This document shows, in pieces, positions 30,401 through 39,900 of a stretch of DNA of 64,000 nucleotides (position 1 is the first letter of the stretch; each line of letters opens with the position of its first letter). The notes under the pieces are model-generated. The model did not search any database and was not told the DNA's origin. It saw only the letters and a list, made by a program, of their open reading frames with translations. Origin of the DNA: Novymonas esmeraldas. Taxonomy: Eukaryota; Euglenozoa; Kinetoplastea; Trypanosomatida; Trypanosomatidae. The stretch covers positions 1 through 64,000 of the forward strand of contig JAECZO010000030.1 in the NCBI GenBank assembly GCA_019188245.1, written 5' to 3'. Both the position numbers and the translations under genes were made by a program.

Positions 30401-31899
30401 TCCGCAGGAGGCTGCGCGAGTGTGTGGGCAAAGACGGCGCCATCGAAGCCGCCAGAGAGCAGCGTCACGGACGACGGTGACGGGGCGGCGAAGGCCACGC
30501 GATAGGCCCCGTGGCCGCGGTGCTGGTGCGGACGCACAAGACACAGCGCCTCTCCGGGAGCTGCAGCAGCATCGCCGTCAACACCGGCTGCGCTCTGTGA
30601 CTCCGGCGCGTCGGGGCTGACGTGGATCGCCTGCACCGAGCCATCCTCGCCTGCGGCCCCAACGTACACGTCAGCGCAGCGACGCGCGGTGTCCCACGTC
30701 GTGTAGAGCGCCACGTCAAAGACGCGGCTCCGGGCGAAGGTGACGCCGCCGCCGCGCCACAGCAGCACCCAGCCGCCGCCACCGCTCTCCAGCGCTGCCG
30801 GGCTCGCCTCAGCGGTGTCGCGTCCTGCAACGCGGACGTCACGTCGCTCGTACAGCGCGACAGATCGGTCGTCGCTGCAGGAGACCAGGTGCGTCCGCCA
30901 GCGCACGTCCGCGCCACCGCTGAGCGGACGCGTTGAGGCGTCCGGCGGCGTGGCAGTCACGCGGACTCGCACCGCAAAGATCGCGCAGCCGCTCGGGTGT
31001 GCCTGCGTCCGGGAGATGATGGAGCCCTCCCGCGCGCTCGCCGCGAGCCGGTGCGGAGCCACTGCCACGCCACCACGGCCATCACCGACACAGCAGACCA
31101 CCTCCGCCTCCCACTCCACCACCTCACCAGCGTAGGTGGCGGAGAAGAGGCGGTACGCCACGCGTGTCGGCGTCTCCTCTGCCGCTGATGCGACGCCACC
31201 AGTGCCTGTGGGGGCAGAGCGGGAGTGCCACACCACGCCATCGGCCGCCAGCACGACCCCGAGTCGCGGGCCGCACACGCGGGTGAAGGCACACTGAGCA
31301 GAGACGTCCGCGTAGAGGGTGCCCCCCGAGGAGGAGGAAGCGGTCGCTGTGGCGGCGCGCAGCACGTCGACGATGCGCTCGAGCGCACTGCAGAAGAGTT
31401 CGTTGGTGGCGGTGTGTACGAGCACAATGCCGCGCTCCCTATCCGCGGCGATGCGCAACACGCGGCCCGCGCCAACCTTGAGGATTGTGCTGCTACAACA
31501 GATGCGGCGGTCGAGGCAGGAAGGCTGCACCGCGTCACTGTCCTCGTCGCCGTGCACGGCGAGGACGTGGTCAGCCGCCCCGAGCAGCAGCAGCAGCAAC
31601 GGTCGAGCAGTGGTAGCAGCGGCAGCGGGTGCCCGCGAGGCCGTCTCCACAACCTCTACGACGCTGATGGTAGTGCCTGGAGGCGCCACGACGACGCGCC
31701 TTGTCGTGGTGAGGGGCGCCTCGGCCGCGCCGCTCGTGCAACGTGGTAGCGGGTGTCGGTAGAGAGTGTTGCCGGCGGCGAAGTACACCGCACCGGCACC
31801 GCCGTCGGCTCCTGACCATGTAATGGCAGTGATCGGTGCGTCGAGCACGTGGCGCTGTATCGATGCCGTCGTGGGCACAGGAGGCACAGCGCTGGCCAT
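27475..31899 (-). CDS. Very large WD40-repeat protein, WDR6/Trm734-like
   Basis: A 1474-aa protein made of degenerate WD40 blades throughout. A run in the first half reads HLVSCSDDRSVALYERRDVR, SRVFDVALYTTW, VGAAGEDGSVQAIHV, then a HQHRGHGAYRVAF segment and LLSGGFDGAVFAHTL. The same order appears in WDR6 (a SEDRS blade, a GHSARVW blade, an AGEDCVCLVW blade, then GHQGRGIRA and a GGDDSGIRLW blade). Late blades include GAHHSNVLALAVLPR and VVGSSDGTVLFFCV. WDR6/Trm734 is the partner of the Trm7/FTSJ1 2'-O-methyltransferase acting on tRNA anticodon-loop position 34. This protein is larger than the animal form (about 1100 aa) through Gly/Ala/Ser insertions between blades. The start at 31899 is preferred because a candidate acceptor lies between it and the next upstream Met. 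Family call is moderate; other multi-propeller proteins are possible. Confidence 0.65.
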   Translation of the reverse strand: MASAVPPVPTTASIQRHVLDAPITAITWSGADGGAGAVYFAAGNTLYRHPLPRCTSGAAEAPLTTTRRVVVAPPGTTISVVEVVETASRAPAAAATTARPLLLLLLGAADHVLAVHGDEDSDAVQPSCLDRRICCSSTILKVGAGRVLRIAADRERGIVLVHTATNELFCSALERIVDVLRAATATASSSSGGTLYADVSAQCAFTRVCGPRLGVVLAADGVVWHSRSAPTGTGGVASAAEETPTRVAYRLFSATYAGEVVEWEAEVVCCVGDGRGGVAVAPHRLAASAREGSIISRTQAHPSGCAIFAVRVRVTATPPDASTRPLSGGADVRWRTHLVSCSDDRSVALYERRDVRVAGRDTAEASPAALESGGGGWVLLWRGGGVTFARSRVFDVALYTTWDTARRCADVYVGAAGEDGSVQAIHVSPDAPESQSAAGVDGDAAAAPGEALCLVRPHQHRGHGAYRVAFAAPSPSSVTLLSGGFDGAVFAHTLAQPPAEEEEGEGTAEVADAGTSAHLRTDQLLLEPPVPTKAADHCGSGSITAAGGPPAMGCSPGSSSSRLDQVRVVHVDAEGRLLACTGRALCVRCDGPPVRSWWMPHPNVAAPTRVETAPADLGMPVALESVAACCRASVLQELHVVSVGCALIGTTTGALGVVPYSCAGAGLRGSRPVCAVAAASTAGDRERRRGTWVVHSFGKITHVAPLQVSSEQSAVSAAVGVATDATLNEFLVATSHVRRTVVLSRLQLVLSHLDLNESNDGGAAGVAHAASATPVALRAHAEWHTVGVYTDCPGALTTAVALVPACVGAVGAGVISCWLLLGDRNGCLLGTRCTVEHFSAGAAAASLVAVADVHRYVFAEHLRVAIVAMCAEVSAAGGATDGGSASPTTLLTVAGTGGVVEFVYLPRSSAKDARAAAAAALKAVALPARAREPLRLPFDVSSVLAVSPSLWVVQCGTVVSVLHRVPAQSSWVPVGSVGDVRAPRLLVARCRAGGGPAAAFFAHCSDGHTVVRVVVQPSLAVLLPSPAPPPPLQQCGGGGQTARLHGAGLPGKDFTCAAYAAAPLCCVLLGNEDSSLSLLPVPLSSSAVAGGRDSLGTPLSVCGAHHSNVLALAVLPRTEAQAELRFVSVGGGAMVNLWAADVVHSPLQLLDWWCGSDGLQQSPTAAAAATAVVAGELHSRAAPAPVEGSVAGARRIGRARHERQRGRCAASASASPAHTSRIPRFMAVAALGEDEFVVGSSDGTVLFFCVRDGDDAVEAGGADTSAATAVLVLTWQGGLDDEQPRPIMCVSAAADLVVAGDTSGVVYAMSAATHTVHDRVRLEASCVNAVSELHQLTDAACPGADAADAQRWRFAAVHDSGVAHVLALTVTTCSARVLRSATIHMLCSVSTGLTAGRSVRWPALSLPIVVVTEERLLEFDPEAAQRGDWRCLRAQRVNVRCVSGAAVMVEAPSDGRVFHRTHVAVVGQGVELLS

Positions 31900-32665
31900 G
31901 ACTGCAAAGACGGCGCGAGGGCGGCAGCGACAGCGGCGAGGGCAGGACACGCGTGCGTACACGACTCCTCGTCTCTGTGGACGAACTCGCCGGCGACTCA
32001 GCCGTGCTCCCACACGTGAGAGATGAGATGCAGAGTAGAGGCGGAAGCAGAGCGAAGTGGAGGCGGTGTTCGTGCAGCAGCCATAGTGGAGCGCCATCCA
32101 GCGAGGAAGGGGCGTCAGAGGGAGACACACATACACACATACAGTCACCGTCTTGCTGTGTGTGTACGTCTGTATGTGTGTGCGCGTGGGTCGCAACCTC
32201 AGTCACGTTGCTGTCGCCAAGAAGGGTCTTGCACTACACCCACACACACACACACACGACCCACCTGTCCCTCTTCATGCGCGTAAGACACACAGACAGA
32301 CACGTTTTGTCCCACAGGAGTTGTCCTCCACGATGTACTCTGAACGCAGGCGCAGCAGCCCATCTGCGCATTACTCGTCACACTGTCTGCACCACCGGAG
32401 AAGCTGCAGCCCGCTGCTTCGGTGGTGGGGAAAGAGAGAGTGTGTGTATCATCTCGCCTCAGCGAGGCAGACATTGTGCGGACATGAAGTGCAAGAGTGT
32501 GTGAGCGAGACGAAGAGGCGACAGAGAGAGAGAGGTACGGCACAGTGTCCTCTGTCAAGCCCCCCTTCATCCTCACCAGCCACACACATACTCAGAGAGA
32601 GACGTGGCTTCACGCATTTTTGCGCTGTCGCTACTGCATGCGTGGCTCGGGTCGCCTGGTGTGGC
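31900..32665 (-). other. Intergenic spacer / UTRs upstream of the WD40 gene
   Basis: No gene seen. A pyrimidine-rich stretch on the coding strand at about 32010-32060 is followed by AG at 32007-32008, about 108 nt above the ATG. CA repeats lie near 32239-32258. Confidence 0.5.
32007..32060 (-). promoter_or_regulatory. Predicted spliced-leader acceptor that decides the WD40 gene start
   Basis: The coding strand reads CTTCCGCCTCTACTCTGCAT, then CTCATCTCTCACGTGTGGG and AG at 32007-32008. An in-frame Met 66 codons above 31899 lies upstream of this site and would be excluded from the mRNA. Confidence 0.4.
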
Positions 32666-33421
32666 TCAGTCGTCCAGCATCTGACACTGCACCGTCTCCT
32701 CCTCGCTGGGGTGATCGAGATACGGCACGGAGCACACCTTGCTGGTCAGCAGCTCCAGGACGTAGCGACACTGCGAAGACTCGTAGAGGCTCATGTACGG
32801 CATCGGGTTCTGGAAGTCAGTGTAGCGGCAGTAGAAGCGCACCTCCGTCTCGATGGGTCGGTTCTTGACGTAGGGGCAGTCGTCGCCGTCCCCGTACACG
32901 GTGGCGACGTAGCGGCCCACATGATTCCTTCCTGCCCAGTAGAGCTGCGGCGCTCTAGGCTGCCGGCGGCCCAGGAAGCGGCTGCGGTTCTCCGTCGGTA
33001 TGTCCCAGCGCACCTGCATGTCCCAGCAGAAGACCGCGACGTGCTTCTCCACCGCGTGATGGACGCAGGGGCTGTCGGAGCGGTGCAAGACCCCCATGAG
33101 CGCCTCCATCTGCTGCCCCAGCACGTAGTTCGACGGGTCGAGCGGGTCGCGGCGTCGCTCGCTCACCGTGTCGCACACAAACCGCGAGCCGTTGCTGAGC
33201 TGCACGTACCGCGCGGTCGTCGACTCTGCCCGAGCCACCGTGCTGGGCCGCCGCTGACCGCCGTGAGACGGGAACATGAAGTAGTGCGCGTGCTCCACCG
33301 GAGAGGACAAGTCCATCGGCGCGGCCGTCGCCTCGCGTGGCGCCACGGTGAGCAGAAGAAGGACGAGCACCGCGCCGGCAGCGAGCCGGGCCGAGGGGCG
33401 GCCCCCATCCCCCCACGCCAT
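32666..33421 (-). CDS. OS-9/Yos9-like MRH-domain ER lectin
   Basis: A 251-aa secreted or ER-lumen protein. Residues 1-33 are a clear signal peptide (basic start, then AGAVLVLLLLTVAP, cleavage near ATAAP). From about 80 to 232 it follows the mannose-6-phosphate-receptor-homology domain of OS-9: RYVATVYGDGDDCPYVKNRP matches the OS-9 segment RYHSQTYGNGSKCDLNGRPR, then ETEVRFYCRY and SSQCRYVLELLTSKVC. The sugar-contacting Gln (near 136), Arg (189), Glu (214) and Tyr (220) have counterparts, but the tandem Trp of OS-9 is not obvious. Eight cysteines fit the disulfide plan. OS-9 recognises trimmed N-glycans on misfolded proteins and passes them to the HRD1 ER-degradation ligase. It is far shorter than animal OS-9 and ends just after the domain, with no HDEL/KDEL. 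Glucosidase II beta is the main alternative. Confidence 0.7.
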   Translation of the reverse strand: MAWGDGGRPSARLAAGAVLVLLLLTVAPREATAAPMDLSSPVEHAHYFMFPSHGGQRRPSTVARAESTTARYVQLSNGSRFVCDTVSERRRDPLDPSNYVLGQQMEALMGVLHRSDSPCVHHAVEKHVAVFCWDMQVRWDIPTENRSRFLGRRQPRAPQLYWAGRNHVGRYVATVYGDGDDCPYVKNRPIETEVRFYCRYTDFQNPMPYMSLYESSQCRYVLELLTSKVCSVPYLDHPSEEETVQCQMLDD

Positions 33422-33536
33422 CGCTCTCCTCCCTCCCTCCCCTCCTCCTCCGGAACCGCAAATGACGATTGCGCGGCAAAGCAGCGGCGCCACGTCGACG
33501 AGTTCCTCTCCCACCACACCTGCACTGTGCAGCTCG

Positions 33537-33538
<2 letters not shown>

Positions 33539-33583
<45 letters not shown>
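33539..33583. repeat. (GT)22 microsatellite
   Basis: 45 bp of pure GT on the plus strand (CA on the coding strand), the longest dinucleotide tract in the window. It lies between the predicted splice acceptor and the start of the MRH lectin gene. Confidence 0.9.
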
Positions 33584-33588
<5 letters not shown>

Positions 33589-33629
33589 GTGTCTCTGTGT
33601 GTGTGCGTGTGTGTGGGACTCGTGTTGCC

Positions 33630-33690
33630 CTGGCGCAGCAACGAGGAGGAAGTGGAAAAGAGAGACAGGCAGACAGACAGAGAGATATGA
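33630..33690 (-). promoter_or_regulatory. Predicted spliced-leader acceptor for the MRH lectin gene
   Basis: Coding-strand tract ATCTCTCTGTCTGTCTGCCT continues through CTCTCTTTTCCACTTCCTCC to AG at 33630-33631. The leader would be about 209 nt and include the CA tract. Confidence 0.5.
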
Positions 33691-34182
33691 AAGCGTTGGC
33701 TGAGCCTCGTTTCTAGGACAGCACCGTCGGTGCGCATCGCCGTCACTCCTCCAACCCCTCTCCCCCGCTCCATTGGCGTACCTCTCTCTCTCTCTCTTCA
33801 CACACACACACACGCACACACGCACGTTTGCTGGTCCGCTCGCACACGTGGGTGAGTTCTACTGCGATGCACGTCTGTGCGGGTTGGAGGGGGGTGTCTC
33901 CTGATGGAGAGTCGGAGAGCGACAACAACAACAGAGAAGGTGAGCGCAGTCTCACGCCAGCGGCTGACACGCTGAGAAACACAAGCGACACCACCGCCAA
34001 ACGCAGCACCGGTGGGGGGGTGGAGCTCGAACTCGTGTGCCCCTCATCCTTCCATCGCGCGCGGAGGGTGGCCGTGACACCACACGTGTCGTGCGCGCGT
34101 GTCTGTGTGTGTGTGATGAGAGAAAGAGAGGGGGAGGGAGGTGGAGTAGGCGTGTGCCCTCCGTCGTCGAACAGTGCCTCCC

Positions 34183-35550
34183 TCACACACACGCGCGAAA
34201 CGGCTGCAGTGCGGCGTGGTCATCGCCGAGGACAACTTGCGCCTTCATCAGAAGATGCGACAGCTGTTCGGCGCGGAGGAGAGGCGGGCGGTGCTCGCCA
34301 GGGAACACATCCCCGGGCCATGCGGTGGGTTCAAGCAGGGTGGTGCGCGCCGCCGCACAGTCTCGCAGCTCGTGCAGCGCCGCCGTGAGCTGTTCGTCAT
34401 GCTCCGCGGTACGCAACCCCACAGGCGTGAGGAACACCTCCAGCAACGCCAGCACGGAGGTGTGTGTCGCGTCGACGTGCGTGTGCGTGCCGCGCAGCTT
34501 CTCACGATCTCGCCGCAGCACCCCCAGCGCCTTCGTCGTGTGCTCGCCAAGCGGCTCTGCGCGGCCGCTGGCGTCCGCCGCCGTGTCCAGCGCAAGAAAG
34601 CTGAACGCGATCGCGTAGTGCAGTCGGAGGGGCGCGTAGGCCGGGTGGAGCGCGATGAGCTCCTCATACGTGGCGGCGACGCGGCGCGCCACCGCCGGCC
34701 AGGCGGAGAAGGAGGACTCGCAGAACCTCTTCAGCAGGGAGACATCGCCGAGCAGCCCACGCCGGCACGCCGCCCCGCCGGACCAGTTGAACACGTCGTA
34801 GCCCACCACCGCAGGACCGCTCGCTGCCGTCTCTGCGGGCGGCAGTGCGTGCACGCGGGGACTCCAGGAGAGAAGGTTGACTGATCGCACGAGTGACACG
34901 GCGTGGTTCGGGGTGCTGTCCTCCAGGAGGTAGTACTCAGGCAGCACAGCGCTGTAGAGGTAGACGCTACCGAGGATCCAGCCGTGCATGGTGCGCACGA
35001 GCGACGTCGGTGCCATGTGCAGCTCCGCCGACGCCTCGCCGAGCAGCATCGCCTTGAGCTTCGTGTAACTCACATCAGCGGCGCGTCGGAGTGCGTCACC
35101 GACACTTGAGATGTGGTGGTCACTGACGTCCAACTCACGGAGCGCGCGGCCGCCGTCGTCTTGCTCCTGCGCCGCCACGATTTGGGCCAGCAGCGCGGCG
35201 TACACGCCGCCAAGTTGCACTGCGGACTTGATCAGGTTCGTTAGCGTTGGCAGCGTCGCCTGCTTTGCGACCTGCGACGTGGCCAAGTCCAGCGCCATGA
35301 CATCACGCTCCGACAGCACAAGTGAGTTCTTCTTTCCTGTGCCGACGCCGTGGCGCGTCGTCGAGACGGGGAGGCTGCCAGAGGTGCCGAGGTACACGTA
35401 GAGGCACGCGCAGACAACGAAGCAGCCCGTCGCGATCCAGAATGCCCGAACACGGCGCGCGTAGGCGGAGCGGTGGTGCTTCTTGCGGGTGACATGAGCG
35501 GCGGCAGGAGCGTCGCGACCGACAGGTGAACGATCGCCACGGCGGCGCAT
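34183..35550 (-). CDS. Conserved hypothetical type II membrane protein, 455 aa
   Basis: No family recognised. A basic cytosolic head (residues 1-35, MRRRGDRSPVGRDAPAAAHV, then HVTRKKHHRSAYARRVR) is followed by one hydrophobic segment at about 36-55 (AFWIATGCFVVCACLYVYLG), so the protein should be a single-pass type II membrane protein or signal-anchored. The remaining 400 residues are mostly helical (for example LTNLIKSAVQLGGVYAALLA and YEELIALHPAYAPLRLHYAI, which looks TPR-like). One possible N-glycosylation site (NWS) lies in the lumenal part. It shows no catalytic motif. The start at 35550 is the ATG directly before the basic head; upstream frame is repeat-rich leader. Confidence 0.68.
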   Translation of the reverse strand: MRRRGDRSPVGRDAPAAAHVTRKKHHRSAYARRVRAFWIATGCFVVCACLYVYLGTSGSLPVSTTRHGVGTGKKNSLVLSERDVMALDLATSQVAKQATLPTLTNLIKSAVQLGGVYAALLAQIVAAQEQDDGGRALRELDVSDHHISSVGDALRRAADVSYTKLKAMLLGEASAELHMAPTSLVRTMHGWILGSVYLYSAVLPEYYLLEDSTPNHAVSLVRSVNLLSWSPRVHALPPAETAASGPAVVGYDVFNWSGGAACRRGLLGDVSLLKRFCESSFSAWPAVARRVAATYEELIALHPAYAPLRLHYAIAFSFLALDTAADASGRAEPLGEHTTKALGVLRRDREKLRGTHTHVDATHTSVLALLEVFLTPVGLRTAEHDEQLTAALHELRDCAAARTTLLEPTAWPGDVFPGEHRPPLLRAEQLSHLLMKAQVVLGDDHAALQPFRACV

Positions 35551-36995
35551 AGCAGCAGCAGCTCGTACGTGTGTATCTGTGTGTGTGTGTGTGTGTGTCT
35601 GTGTGGGTGTGTGGGTGAATGAGAAGTGTAAAGAGCGTGCACCGTGGCAGTCGGCAACGCGACAAGAGCGACGCAGCGAGTGTGAGAGAGAGCGGCAGCG
35701 ATGACAGCGGCGCCACTCGAGCAGAGGTGCGGCTGCGCAACGGGGAGGGGACACCAGAGAGCGAGCCAGCACGGTGTGTAGCGATGCGCAGCGTTCGGGG
35801 AGACACACACACACACACACATACATACAAGATGGAGGGGGGGGCGGAGGAGAGGAGGAAGGTGGGAGGGGTGAAGACCAACGCGTGTAGACGCGGGTGT
35901 CTGGGATGGACGGAGAAGAGCACCGATACTCGCGTGGCAGGACACGCACGACCCGCATGCGCACTCTGCGCAGCACTGGCACACCGAGACGGAGTCCGGC
36001 AGTGATCACCCTTCGCTCTCTCCCTCTCCCACAACCTCTCACCACCGCGCGATGTGCGCTCTCTCTCTCGCTCTCACACACCCTCATCCTCAACAGCGTG
36101 TGCGCACCTTCCTCGTGCTTTGATCTTTCTTTGTTCTCGCTGTTGCCCTTTCGGTGGTGATAACACGTGTGGAACGTGCGTGGGTCGACCTCCCACAACA
36201 ACAGACCCCGACGGCGCCGTGTGTCTGTCCAACCAGCGCAAGAGGACGGGAGGACGGGAGGACGGGAGGACGGGAGGACGGGTGCGTGCTAGTGGAAGTG
36301 AGCGGCCCACTCCCTCACACACGCTTGGGGGTGGCAGAGCGGAGCTGCGTTGCCACCGCAGAGGCTCAGAGAGAGAGGGAGAGAGAGAGAGGCGTCCGCT
36401 GCCGCTGATGGTCATCGATACAGCTGTGAACGCAGACAGAGACAATGAGAGAGACACAGAGACAGAGAGCGATGGCAGTGGTGGTACACCATTGCCCTCG
36501 GCAAGGCGACGACACACAGAGAAATAAGAAACGCAGCCAACCAACAAAACAATAAAAAAAACAAAAACGAAAGACCGCACACACACACACACACACAAGT
36601 ACACAAACGCAAACATAGAGAGAGAGAGACATGCACACTGCAAAACAAGAGAGCCCATCGACAATGAGAGAGAGAGAGAGGACTGGACAAGCAGCAGCAG
36701 CAGCCAGCCAGCCAGCCAGTGAGACACAAACTGGAAACAACAGTAACCACAACACAGAGAGAGAGACAGAGACCTCTAGGAAGAGGCGGAGACGTTGGGA
36801 GGTGAAGGAAGGGAGAGAGAGAGTGAGAGACTAGGCGAGACGCACAGAGGAAGCGGCCGCGCGCTGTCTATCACGCACACGGCGGACGTGCGTCGGCGTC
36901 TCCAGTCTCCTTTCCACCCTCCCACCCTTCCACCAAGAGAGGCGATGGCGCTGTTGTGTCAGCACAAGTAAAGGGCAAAGGGGGGTTGGAGGGGG
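35551..36995 (-). other. Intergenic spacer / UTRs between the GH65-HAD and membrane-protein genes
   Basis: No gene supported. It contains a GGACGGGA octamer array, a CAGC tetramer run near 36702-36719, CA repeats near 35804-35822 and purine-rich plus strand in 36360-36830. A candidate acceptor for the membrane-protein gene is AG at 35733-35734, below pyrimidine patches at about 35745-35765 and 35832-35875. Confidence 0.5.
36244..36282. repeat. GGACGGGA octamer tandem repeat
   Basis: Just under five perfect copies of the 8-bp unit on the plus strand, a minisatellite of unusual unit length in a spacer otherwise dominated by dinucleotides. Confidence 0.8.
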
Positions 36996-39900
36996 CTACA
37001 TCTCGCGGAGGTGGTTGACGCCACCGCCGCGGACGGTGTAGTCGTTGAGAGTCTCCATCGTAATGTCGCCGAGGCTCTTGGCGAGCACTCTGGGGATGGA
37101 CAAGGTCGCCTCCTCCGGCGCCGGACTTACATCCACCACCATCCGGAAGCGCTCGAGCGCCTTCTTGGAGAAGCCGTCGATGCCGTCCATGACCACGACG
37201 GCGCGGTTTGTCGCCGCATCCATGCGACGCGCGCACGCCTCGAAGTAGTCCATCTCAGGACGCCACCGCATCCCGAGCCCCTCGCCCTCCTTACCCTCGA
37301 GGAAGCTGTCGAAGATGGAGCTGCCCTTGGCCGTCTCGTTGATCACCCACCGCGCGTTCTTGCTGCCGCTGACGCACCCCACCGCGATGCCATACTGCCG
37401 AAGCAGTGAGATGAGCTGCAGAACGCCCTCGCGCATCGGCATCCCGTGCGTCGTCGCGTACGAGCGGAAGAGCTGCAGCTTGCGGTGGCACAGGCCGTAC
37501 AGCGTGTTCGACTCCGCCGTGTCGCCGGGCTCGCCGCTCGGCAGTGGACGCTTGTTGAACTTCTTGAAGATCTCGTTCAGTCCGTAGAAGGGTTTGACGT
37601 GGCGCAGGTAGGCGAGGTACAACTCCTTCGTCATGGCGAAGGCCGCGAAGTCGTGCTGGTGGAAGTGCTCCTCCAGCGTCTGCGTCCACGCCTGGTAGTG
37701 CACGCCCTCGATGTCCTCGACGACGCTGTCGAGCTCGAACACGACGCAGTCGAAGTCGAAGACGCGCACTTCACTGAAGAGGCGCACGGTCTCGGGGTGG
37801 TTCGGCCGCAGGGTGATGCGGTTGGCGCCGGCGTGGACGAGCATGAGACCCGTCACGCCGTCCGGCGCTCGCACAAGCGTGTAGGTGACGAGCCGCTGCG
37901 TCACCAGGACGCGGACGAGGCAGCCGCGGTGTCGTGCGTGGAACTCAAACTCCTCCATCTCCTCGCCCAGCGCTGGGTTGAAGTGGAGCACACCCTGCAC
38001 CACGCGCAGCCCGCAGATGCCGGTCGCCATCGAGCTCCACGAGCCGGCCGCCGCCGTGCAGTGCAGACCGCCGCCGGAGTTGCCGATGAGGTTGTCGATG
38101 TCGACGAAGAGCGAGTCGTAGAAGTAGCGCATCGACTGGTCGGAGAGCCGCAGCTGCGCCGCCACGACGCTGAAGATGGTGAGGCGGAGTGCCGAGTCAG
38201 ACGCGGTGATGGCCTCGTAGAAGGTGAAGTCCGTCTTCGCCTCGTCGAGCGAGAACTTGTCCGGGGCGAGCATGATCGCCAGGAGCACATCCGGGATGCG
38301 GCAGACCTGGTGGCGGTACACCACGGTGGGGTGGTAGAGCGACGTCAGCGGGCCCTCCGCGCTCTCCTTGAGCGGGGTGAGGTTCCAGTGCTTCTTGCGC
38401 AGGAAGGACTGGTCCATCGGGTGGATGCGGTGGCTGCCGTCAAAAGGCAGCACCATCTTGGATGCAGCGTGGTCCATCGCGACCACGTCGCTCTCCGCCA
38501 TCTGCGTGCGGTGCATGATGTCGCGCCACATATCTGGGTTGTCCTGGCGCAGCGCCACGGCCAACTGCACCGCCCACTGCAGGTGCATCTGCGCCATCAG
38601 GTTCGTGAAGAAGTTGTTGTCCGCGACGTCGTTGTACGTGTCGGGCCCCGAGACGGAGCGCAGATGGAACTGGCCCTTCTCCCACGTCCCCCAATGAAGC
38701 CACACGAGTGCGGTGGCGAAGACGAGGTCGGCGCCGCCCTGCACGAGGATGCTCGTGTCGTTCGTCACCGCCACATACTCGCGCAGCGCGTGGACGACGA
38801 CGGCGTTCACGAAGAGGAAGGCGCCGCAGTACGGCGTCGGGTTCTTCTCCCCCGTGACGGTGCGATAGGGGAAGAGGGCGCCGCGCGGCAGCGACAGGTC
38901 CGCCGCGATGTCGCGGGCCTCGTTGAGGGTGCGGATGCGGAAGTCAAGCAGCGCACGCGCCTTCTGCGGGCACGTGTGCGAGAGAAAGGGCACGATGAGC
39001 GCGTCCACGTCCCACTGCTGCACACCGAGCAGCATGTCCCCGGTCAAGCCACGCGTCGGGAAGCAGTAGTACGAGTCTCCGCTGGCGGACATGTACGTCT
39101 GGAGAATGTTGAAGCGCATGGCGCCTTGCACGTCCGCGTTCGGCTCCACACGCACGTCCGCGGTGTCCCAGAAGTCGTTCATCACGTAGCGGTGCTCTGC
39201 CAGCAGCGCCTCGTAGCCGAGCGCCGCCGCCTCGCGCGTCTGGTGCGTGGCCACGTCCAGCAGGTCCTCGGTCGCCGCGTCCTCGTCGCCGAAGTGGCCG
39301 ATGACCTTCACGAACTCCACGACCACGCCGTCGGAGATGCAGCTCGTGTAGGACGTCTCGGTGCCCCACTCCGTCTCGCGGCTGTTCGGTGTCAGCGTCG
39401 TCGGCGACGCCGCGGTGGGGCTGGAGGGGGAGACGTTGCTGGACGGGCCGCCGCCGGACGGGGACGTGACGAAGACCGGGTCGACCCCGCCACCGCCGCT
39501 GACGCCGCCGCCGCCGCCACCGGCCCCACCACCACCACCATTACCACCACCACCACCGCCGTTGCCGCCACCGCCTTGGGTGGGTGTGACGGCGTCCATG
39601 GAGGGGAAGCTCTGCATCCCTGCCGAGGCCGTGGACGACGCGCACGTCTCGACAGAGACGATGGCGAGGTGGCGACAGCTGTTGCGCGTGCGCACGAGCA
39701 CCACACTCATCGCGTCTTGTATGTTGGACTGCGTGACCATCGTCTCCACGTCGTACTCGGCGGCGGAGAGGAAGATGCGGGAGATGAGGCGCACGTCGGT
39801 GTTGTGCGCGTTGCGCACGCTCATCTTGTAGTGCATGACGGAGATGTTCTTGCGCGCCGCGGAGACGAAGCGGCGTGTCTCGATGGTGACCTCGCGGTGC

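Larger units (their letters stand above)
33422..34182 (-). other. Intergenic spacer / UTRs upstream of the MRH lectin gene
   Basis: No gene seen. It holds a (GT)22 microsatellite that would lie in the lectin mRNA leader and a strong splice acceptor. The upper part is the 3' UTR of the membrane-protein gene. Confidence 0.55.
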
